Shown here: piece by piece, positions 14,581 through 15,131 of the stretch
Layout: each line of letters begins with the position of its first letter
Position numbering within the stretch: the stretch's first letter is position 1
NCBI GenBank assembly: GCA_021789795.1
Contig: JAJYJA010000047.1
Coordinates: forward strand, 1 to 15,131
Reading direction: 5' to 3'
Source: Deltaproteobacteria bacterium
Lineage (GTDB): Bacteria > Desulfobacterota > Desulfobulbia > Desulfobulbales > VMSU01
Length of the DNA stretch: 15,131 nt
Made by a program: the position numbers and the translations under genes
The notes under the pieces: generated by a model
The model's input: the letters and a program-made list of their open reading frames with translations, nothing else
The model's database searches: none
Told to the model about the DNA's origin: nothing

Positions 14581-14614
14581 TGAAAATATAAGTAAAATGA
14601 CAGGCTGATTTTGC

Positions 14615-14780
14615 TGGTGGACTCGGTGTCCGAGGTGCTGACCTTCAAGGCGGCGGGGATAAAGGGGCCGTCCAGCCTCGGCCTCGGGGCCGACATCGAC
14701 ACCCGCTGCCTCCTGGGCCTGGCCAAGAGCGGCCCCCAGGTCAAGATCCTGCTCGACATCGACCAGACCCTGCGCTGACC
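14615..14780 (+). repeat. Direct repeat copy B: displaced chemosensor 3' end
   Basis: This segment is the second copy of the last 166 bp of the receiver-SBP-CheW gene. It encodes DSVSEVLTFKAAGIKGPSSL through to LLDIDQTLR and the same stop codon. Three residues differ from copy A: E601G, E603K and G613D. It has no start codon and cannot be expressed as a CheW protein. Copy B, not A, is followed by the intrinsic terminator, so it probably marks the ancestral downstream flank. Confidence 0.95.
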
Positions 14781-14803
14781 CGCCCACCTTCCCCTTCCTC
14801 CCC

Positions 14804-14833
14804 GGCCCCCGGATGTCCTCCGGGGGCCTCTTT
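14804..14833 (+). terminator. Intrinsic terminator after repeat copy B
   Basis: GGCCCCCGGA (14804-14813) and TCCGGGGGCC (14819-14828) form a perfect 10-bp stem with a 5-nt loop, followed by TCTTT. It lies 26 nt after the CheW-fragment stop, the expected place for the original chemosensor terminator. It now also follows the efflux cassette. Confidence 0.8.
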
Positions 14834-14937
14834 GTGTCTGCGTCCATTTTCCCCTCCACTTTGCTCCACCAACAGCTCATTGTCGTTATCATAATGTAAT
14901 TGCTGGAAATGTATGGCAAACAGTTGCACGCTTGTCC

Positions 14938-14949
14938 GTCTGGCCAGAC
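14938..14949. repeat. 12-bp palindrome GTCTGGCCAGAC
   Basis: A perfect 12-bp palindrome in the gene-free stretch after the terminator. It could be an operator half of the region that also holds the paired CCACCGGTGG sites. No function is assigned. Confidence 0.4.
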
Positions 14950-14992
14950 TGTCGGTCGTTGGGGTGGCCTGAGCCGAGTTGGTCTTAAGGCC

Positions 14993-15034
14993 CCACCGGT
15001 GGTAAATGGCGCCCAACCGTCTTACCACCGGTGG
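14993..15034. repeat. Paired palindromic sites forming a 13-bp inverted repeat
   Basis: CCACCGGTGGTAA at 14993-15005 and TTACCACCGGTGG at 15022-15034 are perfect inverted copies separated by 16 nt. Each also contains the palindrome CCACCGGTGG. Such dual symmetric sites upstream of a -35-like box resemble tandem operators, though a hairpin is equally possible. The stretch from about 14840 to 15131 holds no convincing gene. Confidence 0.7.
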
Positions 15035-15111
15035 TAGAACTGGGAACAATGTCTTTAATGTCAATCTGTTGTCCTTGCGGCTGACTCCGGGGGGGCAGGC
15101 GGTTTTTTTTC

Positions 15112-15117
15112 TTGACA
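15112..15117 (+). promoter_or_regulatory. TTGACA -35-like box at the window edge
   Basis: A consensus TTGACA follows a run of eight T residues, and the window ends 14 nt later, before a -10 box could be seen. It would drive a plus-strand gene beyond the window, with the paired CCACCGGTGG sites about 80-120 nt upstream. Confidence 0.35.
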
Positions 15118-15131
15118 GTGGTGGGTTTGTT

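Noticed and set aside
10345..14614. Efflux cassette as a simple transposon
   Set aside because: No transposase is encoded and no terminal inverted repeats are seen. The long flanking direct repeats are host coding sequence, far longer than target-site duplications.
14913..14928. Sigma-54-like TGGCA...TTGCA motif
   Set aside because: The GG and GC elements are separated by 9 nt instead of the strict 10, and no gene follows closely.

Overview
The window looks like chromosomal DNA of a GC-rich Gram-negative bacterium. The run rpoZ-dnaJ-dksA-galT beside lepA, the FolE2-like protein and the chemotaxis-type fusion protein suggest Desulfobacterota (former Deltaproteobacteria). That placement is an inference from gene content and order, not a marker-gene result.

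Layout. (1) 63-1961, minus strand: a membrane phosphoglycosyltransferase of the WecA/WbpL type, preceded by a decayed mobile region. This holds a truncated and frameshifted RhuM-family gene, a short ORF overlapping its start, an A+T-rich 91-bp element with 12-bp terminal inverted repeats, a truncated P4-type integrase, and a tRNA-Met(CAT) with its terminator. It reads as the end of an old genomic island next to a tRNA. (2) 2178-8195, minus strand: a housekeeping block in the order lepA, rpoZ, dnaJ, dksA, galT, a single-domain response regulator and a FolE2-like protein. Gaps from rpoZ onward are 16-54 nt, so rpoZ to the FolE2-like gene is probably one operon, with a plausible sigma-70 promoter in front of rpoZ. 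(3) 8420-10342, plus strand: a 640-residue cytoplasmic protein joining a CheY-like receiver, an NrtA/CmpA/NMT1-like ligand-binding domain and a CheW domain. (4) 10345-14506, plus strand: a membrane fusion protein and an RND efflux permease, followed by a 25-codon stub. (5) 14615-15131: a near-identical copy of the last 166 bp of the chemosensor gene, its terminator, and a gene-free stretch with a strong paired inverted repeat and a TTGACA box at the window edge.

The most striking structure is in parts 3-5. The efflux cassette sits exactly after the stop codon of the chemosensor gene and is bounded by 166-bp direct repeats of that gene's 3' end (162/166 identical by my alignment). The intrinsic terminator lies only after the distal copy. 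This is what one expects if a cassette entered at the gene's 3' end and left the reading frame intact, placing the efflux genes under the chemosensor promoter. The fusion protein is itself unusual: a soluble small-molecule-binding domain placed directly between a phosphoacceptor domain and a chemotaxis scaffold domain. The FolE2-like protein appears to have lost the Cys/His residues expected at the metal site.
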